NCBI RefSeq assembly: GCF_013912005.1
Contig: NZ_JACESB010000004.1
Location: forward strand, 1-64,000
Direction of reading: 5' to 3'
Source: Brevundimonas sp.
GTDB lineage: Bacteria > Pseudomonadota > Alphaproteobacteria > Caulobacterales > Caulobacteraceae
DNA: 64,000 bases
Numbering within the stretch: the stretch's first letter is position 1; the number at the start of each line of letters is the position of its first letter. A program made the translations under genes and the position numbers. The notes under the pieces were generated by a model. It saw only the letters and a program-made list of their open reading frames with translations, did no database searches and was not told the origin of the DNA. Below are positions 7,975 to 16,469 of the stretch, piece by piece.

Positions 7975-8828
7975 CCGACGACCCGCGCCCGCCCTTCCCC
8001 GACCAGCCCCAGCCGGTCCCTGGCCGGACCGAGCAGATGGAGCCCCGCCCGGACCACGGCGAGGACAGCTACCGCGGCTCCGGCCGCCTCGAAGGGAAGG
8101 CGACGATCATCACCGGCGGGGACAGCGGCATCGGCCGCGCCGTCGCCATCGCCTTCGCCCGTGAGGGAGCCGACGTGCTGGTGTCCTATCTCGACGAGCA
8201 CGACGACGCCGAGTCCACTCGCCAGCTGGTGGAGGCGGCGGGGCGAAAGTGCGTTCTGGTCCCGGGCGACATCGCCGATCCGGCCCACTGCCGCCGCATC
8301 ATCGACGAGGCGGTGGGCGCCTTCGGGCGGCTGGACGTCCTGGTGAACAACGCCGCCCACCAGATGACCTTCGATGCGCCGGAGGAGATCAGCGACGAGG
8401 AGTGGGACCGGACCTTCCGGGTCAACATCCACGCCATGTTCTATCTGGTGAAGGCCGCCCTGCCCCACCTCGGGGAGGGGGCGTCGATCATCAACACCAC
8501 CTCGGTCAACGCCGACACGCCCAGCCCCCAGCTGCTGGCCTATGCGACCACCAAGGGCGCGATCCAGAACTTCACCGGCGGCCTGGCGCAGCTGCTGGCC
8601 GACCGCGGCATTCGCGTGAACTGCGTCGCGCCGGGCCCGATCTGGACGCCGTTGATCCCCTCGACCATGCCGAAGGAGAAGGTCGAGAACTTCGGCAAGC
8701 AGGTCCCCATGCAGCGCCCGGGACAGCCGCGCGAACTGGCGCCGGTCTACGTGATGCTGGCCGGCGACGAGGCCAGCTACGTCTCCGGCGCGACGGTCGC
8801 GGTCACCGGCGGCAAGCCGATCATCTGA
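7971..8828 (+). CDS. SDR-family oxidoreductase (YghA / general stress protein 39-like)
   Basis: NAD(P)-dependent short-chain dehydrogenase, 285 aa, starting at GTG 7971. A proline-rich leader (about 1-40) precedes the Rossmann fold, as in the YghA/GSP39 branch. Visible motifs are TGGDSGIG (cofactor binding), VNNAA, catalytic Ser in INTTSVNAD, and YATTK (catalytic Tyr and Lys). The C-terminal SYVSGATVAVTGGKPII is typical of classical SDRs. The substrate is unknown. It is coupled to the SWIB gene upstream and followed closely by a small hydrophilic protein gene. Relatives are commonly induced under general stress, which agrees with the promoter upstream. Confidence 0.88.
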   Translation: MTDDPRPPFPDQPQPVPGRTEQMEPRPDHGEDSYRGSGRLEGKATIITGGDSGIGRAVAIAFAREGADVLVSYLDEHDDAESTRQLVEAAGRKCVLVPGDIADPAHCRRIIDEAVGAFGRLDVLVNNAAHQMTFDAPEEISDEEWDRTFRVNIHAMFYLVKAALPHLGEGASIINTTSVNADTPSPQLLAYATTKGAIQNFTGGLAQLLADRGIRVNCVAPGPIWTPLIPSTMPKEKVENFGKQVPMQRPGQPRELAPVYVMLAGDEASYVSGATVAVTGGKPII

Positions 8829-8839
8829 AGGAGCAGGAC

Positions 8840-9184
8840 ATGGCCGAACAGGGCATGATCAACGACACCGGCAAGGCCGGACACCACGATCGCAACAAGG
8901 TGGAGGGCGAGGGGGCGGCGAACGCGTCCGGCGCGCCTTCGACCAGCGGCGGCGCGGAGGGCGTCACCGCCCGCGACCCCGACGCCCGACCCGACGTCGA
9001 TCTGTCAGGACGGACGGCCCCGTCGCTGCGCGGCGCCGCCGCCGCCCCGGGCGAACACGACCCCGCCACCTCGACCTTCGAGCCCGGCGGCGACAAGATC
9101 TCCAATCCGGACGTCGACGCGGACTCCATGACCCGCGAAACCGTCGGCGAGGACCGTCGCGGCTCCGGCCTCCCCGGCCGCTGA
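8840..9184 (+). CDS. Small hydrophilic, probably disordered protein
   Basis: 114 aa, rich in Gly, Ala, Asp, Glu and Arg, with no hydrophobic segment, no Cys and no recognisable domain. Recurrent motifs are GEGAANASGAPSTSGGAEGV and DSMTRETVGEDRRGSGLPGR. The start is supported by AAGGAGC at 8828-8834, and it sits 11 bases after the SDR stop. It looks like an intrinsically disordered, hydrophilin-like stress protein; that assignment rests on composition and operon context only. It converges on ugd with a 31-base gap and no clear terminator. Confidence 0.7.
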   Translation: MAEQGMINDTGKAGHHDRNKVEGEGAANASGAPSTSGGAEGVTARDPDARPDVDLSGRTAPSLRGAAAAPGEHDPATSTFEPGGDKISNPDVDADSMTRETVGEDRRGSGLPGR

Positions 9185-9215
9185 GCCGCCCGCCGACGCC
9201 GCCGCCGCGCCCGGT

Positions 9216-10589
9216 TCAGGCCGAGGCGCTGGCGCGGCGTTCGGCGTCGGGACGGCTGCGGACCCGTCCGGTCGCCGCCGCGCCCTGCACCGCCGGCCGG
9301 CCGAGCGAGACGTAGTCCAGCCCCGCCCGGGCCGCCTCGGCCGGGTCGAACAGGTTGCGCAGGTCGATCAGGCGCGGCGTCTCCATGCCTTGGGCCAGCC
9401 GCTCCAGATCGAGCGTTCCGAACACGCCCCACTCGGTCAGCACCACCACCGCGGCCGCGCCCTCCGCCGCCGCATAGGGATCGTCGCAGAAGGCGACGCC
9501 CGGCAGCAGGTCCCGCGCCGCCTCCATCCCCTTCGGATCGTACGCCCGCACCCGCGCGCCGCGCTGCTGCAGGCCGGGGATCAGCTCCAGCGCCGCCGCC
9601 TCGCGCATGTCATCGGTGCCGGCCTTGAAGGTCAGGCCCAGCACGCCGACGGTGCGGCCTTCCAGATCGCCCGCGACCGCCGCCACCCGCGCCGCCAGCA
9701 GGCGCTTGCGCTCCCGGTTGGCCTCGGCCGCGGCGCTGACAACGCGCAGCGGCTGCCCCGCGGCCGCGCCGGTGCTCAGCAGGGCCTCGGTGTCCTTCGG
9801 GAAGCAGGAGCCGCCGAAGCCGGGCCCCGGCTGCAGGAAGCGCGGCCCGATGCGCGCATCCAGCCCCATGCCCTCCGCCACCCGCGCGGCGTCGGCGCCG
9901 ATCTCCTCGCACAGGTCGGCGATCTCGTTGATGTAGCTGATCTTGACCGCGAGGAAGGCGTTGGAGGCGTACTTGATCAGCTCCGACGTCCGCCGGTCAG
10001 TCAGCAGCAGCGGCGCTCCGGCCTCGGTCAACGGCGCATAGACGCGGCGCATCACCTCCGCCGCCCGCCGGTCGTCGGCCCCGACCACGATCCGGTCGGG
10101 CTTCATGAAGTCCCCGATCGCCGCGCCCTCGCGCAGGAATTCGGGGTTCGAGACCACCGCCACGTCGGCCGCCGGCGCGTCCGCGGCCAGGATGGCCTCG
10201 ATCTCGTCTCCGGTCCCGACCGGCACCGTCGACTTGGTCGCCACCACGGTGAAGCCCGACAGGTGCGGCGCGATCTGGGCGGCGGCGGCGCGGACGTAGC
10301 TGAGGTCCGCCGCGCCATCCGGGCCGGGGGGCGTGCCGACGGCGATGAACACCGCCGCCCGGTCGACCACCGCCTCGGCGAGGTCGGTGGAGAAGCGTAG
10401 CCGGCCGGCGCCCCGGTGGCTGCCGATCAGTTCGATCAGTCCGGGCTCGTAGATCGGGCATCCGCCGCAATTGAGCAGGTCGATCCTGGCCTGGGAGGTG
10501 TCGACGCAGACCACCTCGTGCCCCAGCGCCGCCAGGCAGGTTCCGGTCACCAGACCCACATAGCCGGCGCCGATCACCCCGATCTTCAT
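9216..10589 (-). CDS. ugd: UDP-glucose 6-dehydrogenase
   Basis: Oxidises UDP-glucose to UDP-glucuronate with NAD. The 457-aa protein has the N-terminal Rossmann motif GVIGAGYVGLVTGTCLAALG, the conserved AVGTPP and STVPVGT segments, NPEFLREGAAI, and the catalytic cysteine in GFGGSCFPKDT (about residue 260). A C-terminal UDP-binding domain (GLTFKAGTDDMREAAALELI) follows, then an extra tail. The start overlaps the glycosidase stop (ATGA), so it is the last gene of the five-gene minus-strand operon. Its product feeds the UDP-glucuronate decarboxylase of the divergent operon, giving UDP-xylose. Confidence 0.95.
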   Translation of the reverse strand: MKIGVIGAGYVGLVTGTCLAALGHEVVCVDTSQARIDLLNCGGCPIYEPGLIELIGSHRGAGRLRFSTDLAEAVVDRAAVFIAVGTPPGPDGAADLSYVRAAAAQIAPHLSGFTVVATKSTVPVGTGDEIEAILAADAPAADVAVVSNPEFLREGAAIGDFMKPDRIVVGADDRRAAEVMRRVYAPLTEAGAPLLLTDRRTSELIKYASNAFLAVKISYINEIADLCEEIGADAARVAEGMGLDARIGPRFLQPGPGFGGSCFPKDTEALLSTGAAAGQPLRVVSAAAEANRERKRLLAARVAAVAGDLEGRTVGVLGLTFKAGTDDMREAAALELIPGLQQRGARVRAYDPKGMEAARDLLPGVAFCDDPYAAAEGAAAVVVLTEWGVFGTLDLERLAQGMETPRLIDLRNLFDPAEAARAGLDYVSLGRPAVQGAAATGRVRSRPDAERRASASA

Positions 10590-11524
10590 GCCACTTCCCT
10601 CGCTTCAACCGGTTGCTGCGACGGCGCGACCGCGCGCCGCGGCGCGTAGCGCTCGACCATCTCGACGCAGAAGTCCGCGAACTCCTGCGCCTCCTGCGGC
10701 GGACTCGTGTGATGGGGCTCGATCCCCCGGTGCTCCGGGGTGAAGCAGAAGGTCACCGTGGTCTCGAATTCCGCCAGCGCCTCCATCTGCCGGTCGAACC
10801 AGTCCAGCGCGCCCTCGCGATAGCGATCCGCCCACGAGAGGCCGGTGCGCACGTGGCGCACGCCCAGCTGCCGGAACCACCGCACCGCCTCGTCGAGCCG
10901 GTGATCGTGGAAGTGGAACCATTGGCACAGCCCCATCTGCCCGGCCCAGGGGGCGAAGGCTTCCGCCGCCGGCTTGGGCGACCCGTCCTCGCGCAGCAGG
11001 CCCATGTGGAAATGCCGGTAATAGGACGACCCCTCCGCCTCCTTGTGCCGGGTCGTCGCCTCCCACGCCCGGGGCAGGTCGTAGAGGCTGTACCAGTGGA
11101 TGCGCGGCGCCTGGCCGACCAGCAGTTCGGCCGTCTTCTTCACGCCCCAGGCCTGCACCTCCTCCGAACCGAAGGAGGAGACCCCGACCTCGGTCACCCA
11201 GACCGGCTTCTCGGTGACCGCGCGGATCTCGGCCACCTTGGCCGGCCACGCGTCGATGGCCCACAGGTTCCAGTCCAGGGGGAAGCCGTGCACCGCGACC
11301 GCGTCGACGTGGTCCAGCGCGCCCTTGGCCTCCAGCCGCTGCAGGAAGAAGGGATCGATCGGCGACATGCCGCCCAGCACCCGCGGCAGCTCCGGATTGG
11401 CGGCGTGGATCGCCCCCCCGGTCAGCCGGACCATGTCGGCGAACCGGTCCCATTCGGGGTCCAGCAGCGGATCCCAGTGGGACTTGTTGTTCGGTTCGTT
11501 CCAGATCTTGACCGCTTCGATCAT
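10586..11524 (-). CDS. GH39-like glycosidase with reordered barrel halves
   Basis: 312 aa, started at ATG 11524 because this overlaps the methyltransferase stop (ATGA). The likely acid/base Glu is in VKIWNEPNN and the likely nucleophile Glu in KPVWVTEVGVSSFG, as in clan-A (GH39/GH5-like) enzymes. Unusually the protein opens at the IWNEP strand. The segment that normally forms the first barrel strands (VRWFRQLGVRHVRTGLSWAD ... VTFCFTPEHRGIEPHHTSPP) comes after the nucleophile and WYSLYDLP strands, so the order looks circularly permuted. There is no signal peptide, so it is probably cytoplasmic. GH39 includes beta-xylosidases, which fits the UDP-xylose genes nearby, but the substrate is not proven. 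Confidence 0.75.
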   Translation of the reverse strand: MIEAVKIWNEPNNKSHWDPLLDPEWDRFADMVRLTGGAIHAANPELPRVLGGMSPIDPFFLQRLEAKGALDHVDAVAVHGFPLDWNLWAIDAWPAKVAEIRAVTEKPVWVTEVGVSSFGSEEVQAWGVKKTAELLVGQAPRIHWYSLYDLPRAWEATTRHKEAEGSSYYRHFHMGLLREDGSPKPAAEAFAPWAGQMGLCQWFHFHDHRLDEAVRWFRQLGVRHVRTGLSWADRYREGALDWFDRQMEALAEFETTVTFCFTPEHRGIEPHHTSPPQEAQEFADFCVEMVERYAPRRAVAPSQQPVEAREVA

Positions 11525-12309
11525 GCCCTGCCTCCCTGGCTGTCGTGTCCGTTCGTCGGCCCTCCCCGCGCCGGATAGGCCGCGCCCAGCGGCGGCGTGG
11601 CGCCCCGCCGGCACAGGAAGACCTCGCTCTCCGGATGATCGACGATCTCGAACCCGGCGCTGCGCAGCATGGCGGCGCTGCAGGCGGCGTTCGGCGCCCA
11701 CCAGTTGGTCCAGTCGTGCGCGTAGCGATGCTCGATGAAGTGCAGCTTCGGATAGCCGGGGGCGTCGAAGTGCGCCGTTTCCTCGAACGGATAGTCCTCG
11801 GCCACCGGCAGGACCTCGTCCGGGCCGCGCTGCATCGACTGGAACAGCAGCAGGTCGTCGGCGACGTGCTCGTGGATCAGGTCCAGCGCCAGCAGCGGGT
11901 GACGCAGGTGGTACAGGACGCCCATGAAGATCACGAGGTCGAACCGCTCGCGCAGCGCCGCGAGGTCGTAGACCGACAGCTTGCGGAACTCGATGTCCGC
12001 CCCTTCGACCTCGGCCGCGAACCGCGCCTGCTCCAGGTAGCGGTCGTCGAAGTCGACCCCCAGCACCCGCTCGGCGCCGCGCCGCTTCATCTCCAGCGAA
12101 TAGAAGCCGGCGTTGCAGCCGATATCCAGCACCGTCTTCCCGGTCAGGTCGGCGGGGATGGCGTGCGAGAAGCGGGCGAACTTGTTGGCCGGGTAGTCGT
12201 ACAGGAAGTGGTTCGGCGCCGTCCGCACCCCCTTCAGGTCCATGTTGTGGAACCAGTCGCCCAGCTCGGCCACGCGGGCGCGGATCTGCTCCCGGGTCAG
12301 TTCAGCCAT
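11521..12309 (-). CDS. SAM-dependent methyltransferase (TIGR04290-like)
   Basis: Class I methyltransferase, 262 aa. An N-terminal helical region (TREQIRARVAELGDWFHNMD) precedes the SAM-binding motif I VLDIGCNAGFYSLEMKRRGA, an acidic motif II (VLGVDFDD) and VIFMGVLYHLRHPL. The arrangement resembles CmoB-type enzymes, but the C-terminal part (HRYAHDWTNWWAPNAACSAA) fits a small family usually found beside glycosyltransferases. From memory that is TIGR04290; not checked. Substrate unknown, plausibly a sugar or cyclitol hydroxyl. It overlaps the phosphatase upstream by 8 bases and the glycosidase downstream by 4. Confidence 0.8.
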   Translation of the reverse strand: MAELTREQIRARVAELGDWFHNMDLKGVRTAPNHFLYDYPANKFARFSHAIPADLTGKTVLDIGCNAGFYSLEMKRRGAERVLGVDFDDRYLEQARFAAEVEGADIEFRKLSVYDLAALRERFDLVIFMGVLYHLRHPLLALDLIHEHVADDLLLFQSMQRGPDEVLPVAEDYPFEETAHFDAPGYPKLHFIEHRYAHDWTNWWAPNAACSAAMLRSAGFEIVDHPESEVFLCRRGATPPLGAAYPARGGPTNGHDSQGGRA

Positions 12310-12898
12310 GAGGGACCTCGTTCATCGTCTGGAGTTTCAGGTCGCCGTCGTCGCCGACGGAGAGGGTGGTGATCGAGCCGGGGCTGATCTCGAAGCGGTG
12401 GTGGGCGCGCATCGACAGGCCGGTGGCCAGGCCGACCGCGGCCTTGATGACGTCGCCATGGCTGACGCCGACCACCACGCCGGCGTCGCCCGGGAGCCCG
12501 CGAAGCCAGCGCTCGAGCCGCGCGCCGACCTCGTCCATGGTTTCGCCGCCGGGAGCCCGGACCTCGTCGCGGCGCGCGTTCCACTCACGCCAGTGCGGAT
12601 CGCCGTCCAGCTCGCCGAAGGGCAGGCCGCTCCAGGCGCCGAAGTCGATCTCCAGCAGCGCCTCGTCCTCCGCCAGGGGCGCGCCGGACGCGGCCGCCAC
12701 CGCCTCGGCCGTCTGCCGCGTGCGTTCGAGCGGGCTTGTGCAGACGAGCCGGACGCCCGCGCCGGCCAGCCGCCGCCCGACGGCGGCCGCCTGCGCCAGT
12801 CCAGCGGCGCCCATCCGCACGCCCGGCGTCCGCCCGCAAAGCCGCCCCTGCAGCTGGTCGTGAACTCCGTGGCGCACCAGGTGGATGATCGTCGTCAC
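12302..12898 (-). CDS. Histidine phosphatase family protein
   Basis: 198 aa, starting at GTG 12898, which overlaps the inositol-phosphate synthase stop by four bases (GTGA). The phosphoglycerate-mutase-like fold is shown by LVRHG (catalytic His), [25 protein letters not shown] (acid/base Glu) and [10 protein letters not shown] (second His). RHGV replaces the more usual RHG-E/Q. Because it directly follows an inositol-3-phosphate synthase, it is a good candidate for dephosphorylating inositol phosphate or a phosphorylated glycoside intermediate, but histidine phosphatases are broad and this is context-based inference. Confidence 0.85.
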   Translation of the reverse strand: MTTIIHLVRHGVHDQLQGRLCGRTPGVRMGAAGLAQAAAVGRRLAGAGVRLVCTSPLERTRQTAEAVAAASGAPLAEDEALLEIDFGAWSGLPFGELDGDPHWREWNARRDEVRAPGGETMDEVGARLERWLRGLPGDAGVVVGVSHGDVIKAAVGLATGLSMRAHHRFEISPGSITTLSVGDDGDLKLQTMNEVPHG

Positions 12899-14004
12899 GA
12901 GACCAGGCGGGGGGCGGGCTGGTCGCGCCCGTCGATGAAGTCGAGGGTCCGCAGCCGCGCCTCCTCGTCGGTGAACTGCTCGGGCGGCGACTTCATGAAC
13001 CAGCTCGACGGCCCGATCAGGGGCCCCGCGACGCCGCGGTCCATCGCCACCTTGGCGCAGCGCACCGCGTCGATGACGACCCCGGCGCTGTTCGGGCTGT
13101 CCCACACCTCCAGCTTCAGTTCGATGTTCAGCGGCGCGTCGCCGAAGGTGGTGCCCTCCAGCCGGATGTGCGCCCACTTCCGGTCGCTCAGCCACGGCAC
13201 GAAGTCGCTGGGCCCGACGTGCACGTCGTCGGCCGGCAGGGGCACGTCCAGCTGACTGGTCACGGCCCGGGTCTTCGACACCTTCTTCGACGACAGCCGC
13301 TCGCGCTCCAGCATGTTCTTGAAGTCGGCGTTGCCGCCGAAATTGAGCTGGTACATCCGGTCGATGCGCACGCCCCGCTCGCGCATCAGATTGGCCAGCA
13401 CCCGGTGCACGATGGTCGCCCCGACCTGGCTCTTGATGTCGTCGCCCACGATCGGGAGGCCGCGCTGACGGAATCTTCGCGCCCAGTCCGGGTCGGAGGC
13501 GATGAACACCGGGATGCAGTTGACGAAGGCGCAGCCGGCCTTCAGCGCCGCCTCGGCGTAGAACTCGGTGGCCCGCTGCGACCCCACCGGCAGCCACGAG
13601 ACCAGCACCTCGGTGCCGCTGCGCCGCAACGCCTCGGCGACATCGACCGGCGTCTCCTCCGACTCCTGGATGTCGCCCGCCATGTACTGGCCGATCCCGT
13701 CGAGGGTCGGGCCGCGCATCACCGGCACCCCGATCTCCGGGGGCGTGGCGAAGCGGAGGGTGTTGTTGGGATCGGCGAAGATGGCCCGCGAGACGTCCGA
13801 GCCGACCTTGGCCGCATGGATGTCGAAGGCCGAGGCGATCTCCACGTCGCCGACGTGATAGCCGCCCAACTCCACATTCATCAGTCCCGGAGGCGGCTCG
13901 TTGCCGGCGGCCTCGGCGTAGTGGGTCAGGCCCTGCACGAACGACGAAGCGCAATTGCCGACGCCGACCACGCCGACGCGCACTTTCTTCCGGGCCATGA
14001 GCAT
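12895..14004 (-). CDS. ino1: Inositol-3-phosphate synthase
   Basis: Converts glucose 6-phosphate to 1D-myo-inositol 3-phosphate with an internal NAD cycle. The 369-aa length matches the short actinobacterial/archaeal form. Features are the NAD-binding [51 protein letters not shown], the conserved [20 protein letters not shown], and [17 protein letters not shown] 14004 and ATG 13998 are both possible starts, each with a GGAG 6-7 bases upstream. It is first in the five-gene operon to ugd. Inositol synthesis is uncommon enough in proteobacteria to define the likely chemistry of this cluster. Confidence 0.93.
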   Translation of the reverse strand: MLMARKKVRVGVVGVGNCASSFVQGLTHYAEAAGNEPPPGLMNVELGGYHVGDVEIASAFDIHAAKVGSDVSRAIFADPNNTLRFATPPEIGVPVMRGPTLDGIGQYMAGDIQESEETPVDVAEALRRSGTEVLVSWLPVGSQRATEFYAEAALKAGCAFVNCIPVFIASDPDWARRFRQRGLPIVGDDIKSQVGATIVHRVLANLMRERGVRIDRMYQLNFGGNADFKNMLERERLSSKKVSKTRAVTSQLDVPLPADDVHVGPSDFVPWLSDRKWAHIRLEGTTFGDAPLNIELKLEVWDSPNSAGVVIDAVRCAKVAMDRGVAGPLIGPSSWFMKSPPEQFTDEEARLRTLDFIDGRDQPAPRLVS

Positions 14005-14051
14005 CTCCGTTCTCCGGCCGCGATGCGCAAGCCGGACCGTGAGAGAAGGAT

Positions 14052-14189
14052 CTACAAAGCTTCTGGTTCCAGTACAGCTTGAGCCTTGCTGTAGTAAGCT
14101 TTGCCGTTAGGCAAGATGACTGCGGTTCCTGCGACCTCATAAACCAAGTCATTCCTGACGGTTGCCGCCCTGTGATCAGTTGCCGACAT
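14052..14189 (-). pseudogene. AT-richer gene fragment between the divergent operons
   Basis: The 306-base gap between ino1 and the first epimerase holds a stretch much poorer in GC than its surroundings: 59 of 120 bases are G or C in 14041-14160. On the minus strand a reading frame ending in TAG encodes 45 residues from ATG 14189 (including [20 protein letters not shown]) and stays open further upstream to 14333 with less protein-like sequence. A second frame upstream also looks protein-like (VQRGNSFFYRLVPNS), suggesting a frameshifted remnant. I recognise no family. It could also be a real short peptide gene or only promoter DNA. Confidence 0.35.
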
Positions 14190-14198
14190 AGGGAATTC

Positions 14199-14224
14199 GG
14201 AACCAACCGGTAGAAGAAGCTGTT
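14199..14224 (+). promoter_or_regulatory. Possible EcfG-type promoter for the epimerase/glycosyltransferase operon
   Basis: GGAAC (14199-14203), 17 bases, then TGTT (14221-14224), pointing toward the epimerase gene that starts at 14311. It fits GGAAC-N18/19-TT but the -10 is one base off CGTT. It lies in the AT-richer segment, where chance matches are more likely. Confidence 0.35.
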
Positions 14225-14310
14225 GCCACGCTGAACCTTCACCAAATCGGGAGCGGCAGCACGATGAGGAATCAGCGCGGGGAATCCGGCTTCCGGGGCG
14301 AGAACCCCTG

Positions 14311-15423
14311 ATGCCCGGCACGGTCCTGATCACCGGAGGCGCCGGCTTCGTCGGCCGCCACGTCGCCCGCGCCCTGCTCGAGCAGGGGCACCGCGTTCGC
14401 GCCCTCGACAGCCTGATCGAGCAGGTTCACCCGACCCGCGCGCGGCCGGCTGAACTCGACCCCGAGGTCGAACTGATGGTCGGCGACATCCGCGACGAGG
14501 CGGCCGTGATGGCGGCCCTGTCCGGCGTCGACAAGGTCGTCCACCTCGCCGCCGAGGTCGGGGTGGGCCAGAGCATGTACGCCATCGACCGCTACACCTC
14601 GGTCAATGACTACGGCACCGCCGTGCTGTTCCAGCAGCTGATCGACCGCCCGGTGGAGCGCGTGGTGGTCGCCTCCTCGATGAGCATCTACGGGGAGGGC
14701 CTCTACCTGACCTCGGACGACGAGCTGGTCGAGGACGTGGTCCGCGGCCCGCGCAATCCGGACGGCAGCTGGGATCCGCTGGACGCCCGCGGGCGGCCGC
14801 TCATCCCGGTCCCCACCCCCGAGACCAAACAGCCGGCGCTGAAGAGCGTCTATGCGATCAACAAGTACGTGCAGGAGCGGCTCACCCTCACGCTGACCGC
14901 CCAGTACGGCATGCAGAGCTGCGCCCTGCGCCTGTGGAACATCTACGGGCCCGGACAGGCGCTCTCAAATCCCTACACCGGCGTGCTGGCCATCTTCGCC
15001 TCGCGGATCGCCAACGGCCAGGCGCCGATGGTGTTCGAGGACGGCCGGCAGCGGCGCGACTTCGTGCACGTCTCCGACGTCGCCCGCGCCTTCCTGCTGG
15101 CCCTCGACCGGCCGGAGGCGGACGGCGAGGTGTTCAACATCGGCTCCGGCGTCGACCGCACGGTGGAGGAGGTGGCGCGGCTGCAGGCGGAGTCCATGGG
15201 CCGTCCGGACATTGTTCCGGAGATCACCCAGCAGGCCCGCGCCGGCGACATCCGCCACAACATCCCCGACCTGACGAAGGCCGCCGACCTGCTGGGCTAC
15301 GAGGCCCGGCAGGACTTCGCCGAGGGGCTGGAGGAGCTCGCCGAGTGGGTGGCCCGCCAGGAGGCCGAGGACCGCGTCGTCGAGGCCCGCAAGGAGCTGG
15401 AGATGCGGGGGCTGGTCGCATGA
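14311..15423 (+). CDS. NAD-dependent sugar-nucleotide epimerase/dehydratase (extended SDR)
   Basis: 370 aa, extended short-chain dehydrogenase acting on a nucleotide sugar. It has the N-terminal VLITGGAGFVGRHVARALL, VVHLAAEVGVGQSMYAI, ASSMSIYGEG and the catalytic YAINK (Tyr and Lys), plus LRLWNIYGPGQALSNPYTGV. These are closest in style to UDP-glucose 4-epimerases and dTDP-glucose dehydratases, but the long insert (LTSDDELVEDVVRGPRNPDG) is not typical of GalE, so the exact reaction is open. The C-terminal helix is charged. First gene of the plus-strand operon; its stop overlaps the next start (ATGA). Only a weak ribosome site is visible. Confidence 0.85.
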   Translation: MPGTVLITGGAGFVGRHVARALLEQGHRVRALDSLIEQVHPTRARPAELDPEVELMVGDIRDEAAVMAALSGVDKVVHLAAEVGVGQSMYAIDRYTSVNDYGTAVLFQQLIDRPVERVVVASSMSIYGEGLYLTSDDELVEDVVRGPRNPDGSWDPLDARGRPLIPVPTPETKQPALKSVYAINKYVQERLTLTLTAQYGMQSCALRLWNIYGPGQALSNPYTGVLAIFASRIANGQAPMVFEDGRQRRDFVHVSDVARAFLLALDRPEADGEVFNIGSGVDRTVEEVARLQAESMGRPDIVPEITQQARAGDIRHNIPDLTKAADLLGYEARQDFAEGLEELAEWVARQEAEDRVVEARKELEMRGLVA

Positions 15424-16469
15424 GCGGGGCCTCCGGTCGCGTTCTGATCACCGGCGGCGCCGGCTTCATCGGCAGCAATCTCGCCGACCGGCTGGCCGGC
15501 ATGGGCTGCGAGGTCCTTGTGCTCGACACCCTGGCGCGGCCGGGGGTCGAGCTGAATCTCAAATGGCTGCTGCTGCGCCACCGGGCGCGCATCCGCCACC
15601 TGACCGTCGACATCCGCGACATCGCGGGCGTCGCCGCGGCGCTGGACGGCGTGGACGTGGTCTTCCACCTGGCCGCCCAGGTGGCGGTGACGACCAGCCT
15701 CGCCGACCCGCGCGAGGACTTCGAGATCAACCTCGGCGGGGCCATGGCCGTGCTGGAGGGGGCCCGGGCGCGCGGCACGCCGGTGATCTTCGCCAGCACC
15801 AACAAGGTCTACGGCGACCTCGCCGACATCCCGATGCAGCTGGTGGACGGCGCCTGGCTGCCGACGGATGCGGGGCTGCGCGCGCACGGCATCGACGAGC
15901 GGCGCCCGCTCGACTTCCACACGCCCTACGGCTGCTCCAAGGGCGCGGCGGACCAGTACGTCCTCGACTACGCCCGCAGCTTCGACCTGCCGGGCTGCGT
16001 GATGCGGATGAGCTGCATCTACGGCCCCCGCCAGATGGGCACCGAGGACCAGGGCTGGGTCGCCCATTTCCTGATCCGCGCCCTCGCCGGCGAGCCCATC
16101 ACCCTGTTCGGCGACGGGCGGCAGGTCCGCGACATCCTCAACGTCGCCGACGCGGTCGACGCCTATCTGGCCGCCTGGCGGCGCATCGACGAGGTCAGCG
16201 GCCGGGCCTTCAATCTCGGCGGCGGTCCGGCCAACGCCGTCAGCCTGCGGCGGCTGATCGCCTTCATGGAGGAGGTCATCGACCGTCCGGTCGAGACGCG
16301 CTTCGAGGACTGGCGCGCCGGAGACCAGCGCTACTTCGTCGCCGACGCCGGCGCGGCCCGCGCCGCCCTGGGCCTCGCCGAGCCGATCGCCTGGCGGGAG
16401 GGGGTGGAGGGTCTGGCCGAATGGCTGCAGAGCGAGGGCGTCGCCGCGCCCCGCACGGCGGCGGCATGA
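15420..16469 (+). CDS. NAD-dependent epimerase, CDP-paratose 2-epimerase-like
   Basis: 349 aa extended SDR. Motifs: VLITGGAGFIGSNLADRLAG (NAD binding), VVFHLAAQVAVTTSLADPRE, FASTNKVYGDL and the catalytic PYGCSKGAADQYVLDYAR (Tyr and Lys). The MSCIYGPRQMGTEDQGWVAH block is characteristic of the CDP-paratose/tyvelose 2-epimerase branch. The true substrate may be a UDP- rather than CDP-sugar because no CDP-sugar genes are nearby. Translationally coupled on both sides by ATGA overlaps. Confidence 0.85.
   Translation: MSGASGRVLITGGAGFIGSNLADRLAGMGCEVLVLDTLARPGVELNLKWLLLRHRARIRHLTVDIRDIAGVAAALDGVDVVFHLAAQVAVTTSLADPREDFEINLGGAMAVLEGARARGTPVIFASTNKVYGDLADIPMQLVDGAWLPTDAGLRAHGIDERRPLDFHTPYGCSKGAADQYVLDYARSFDLPGCVMRMSCIYGPRQMGTEDQGWVAHFLIRALAGEPITLFGDGRQVRDILNVADAVDAYLAAWRRIDEVSGRAFNLGGGPANAVSLRRLIAFMEEVIDRPVETRFEDWRAGDQRYFVADAGAARAALGLAEPIAWREGVEGLAEWLQSEGVAAPRTAAA

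Noticed and set aside
12302-14245. 647-codon minus-strand frame joining the phosphatase to upstream sequence
   Set aside because: Its N-terminal two thirds are an out-of-frame reading of ino1; the true phosphatase starts at GTG 12898.
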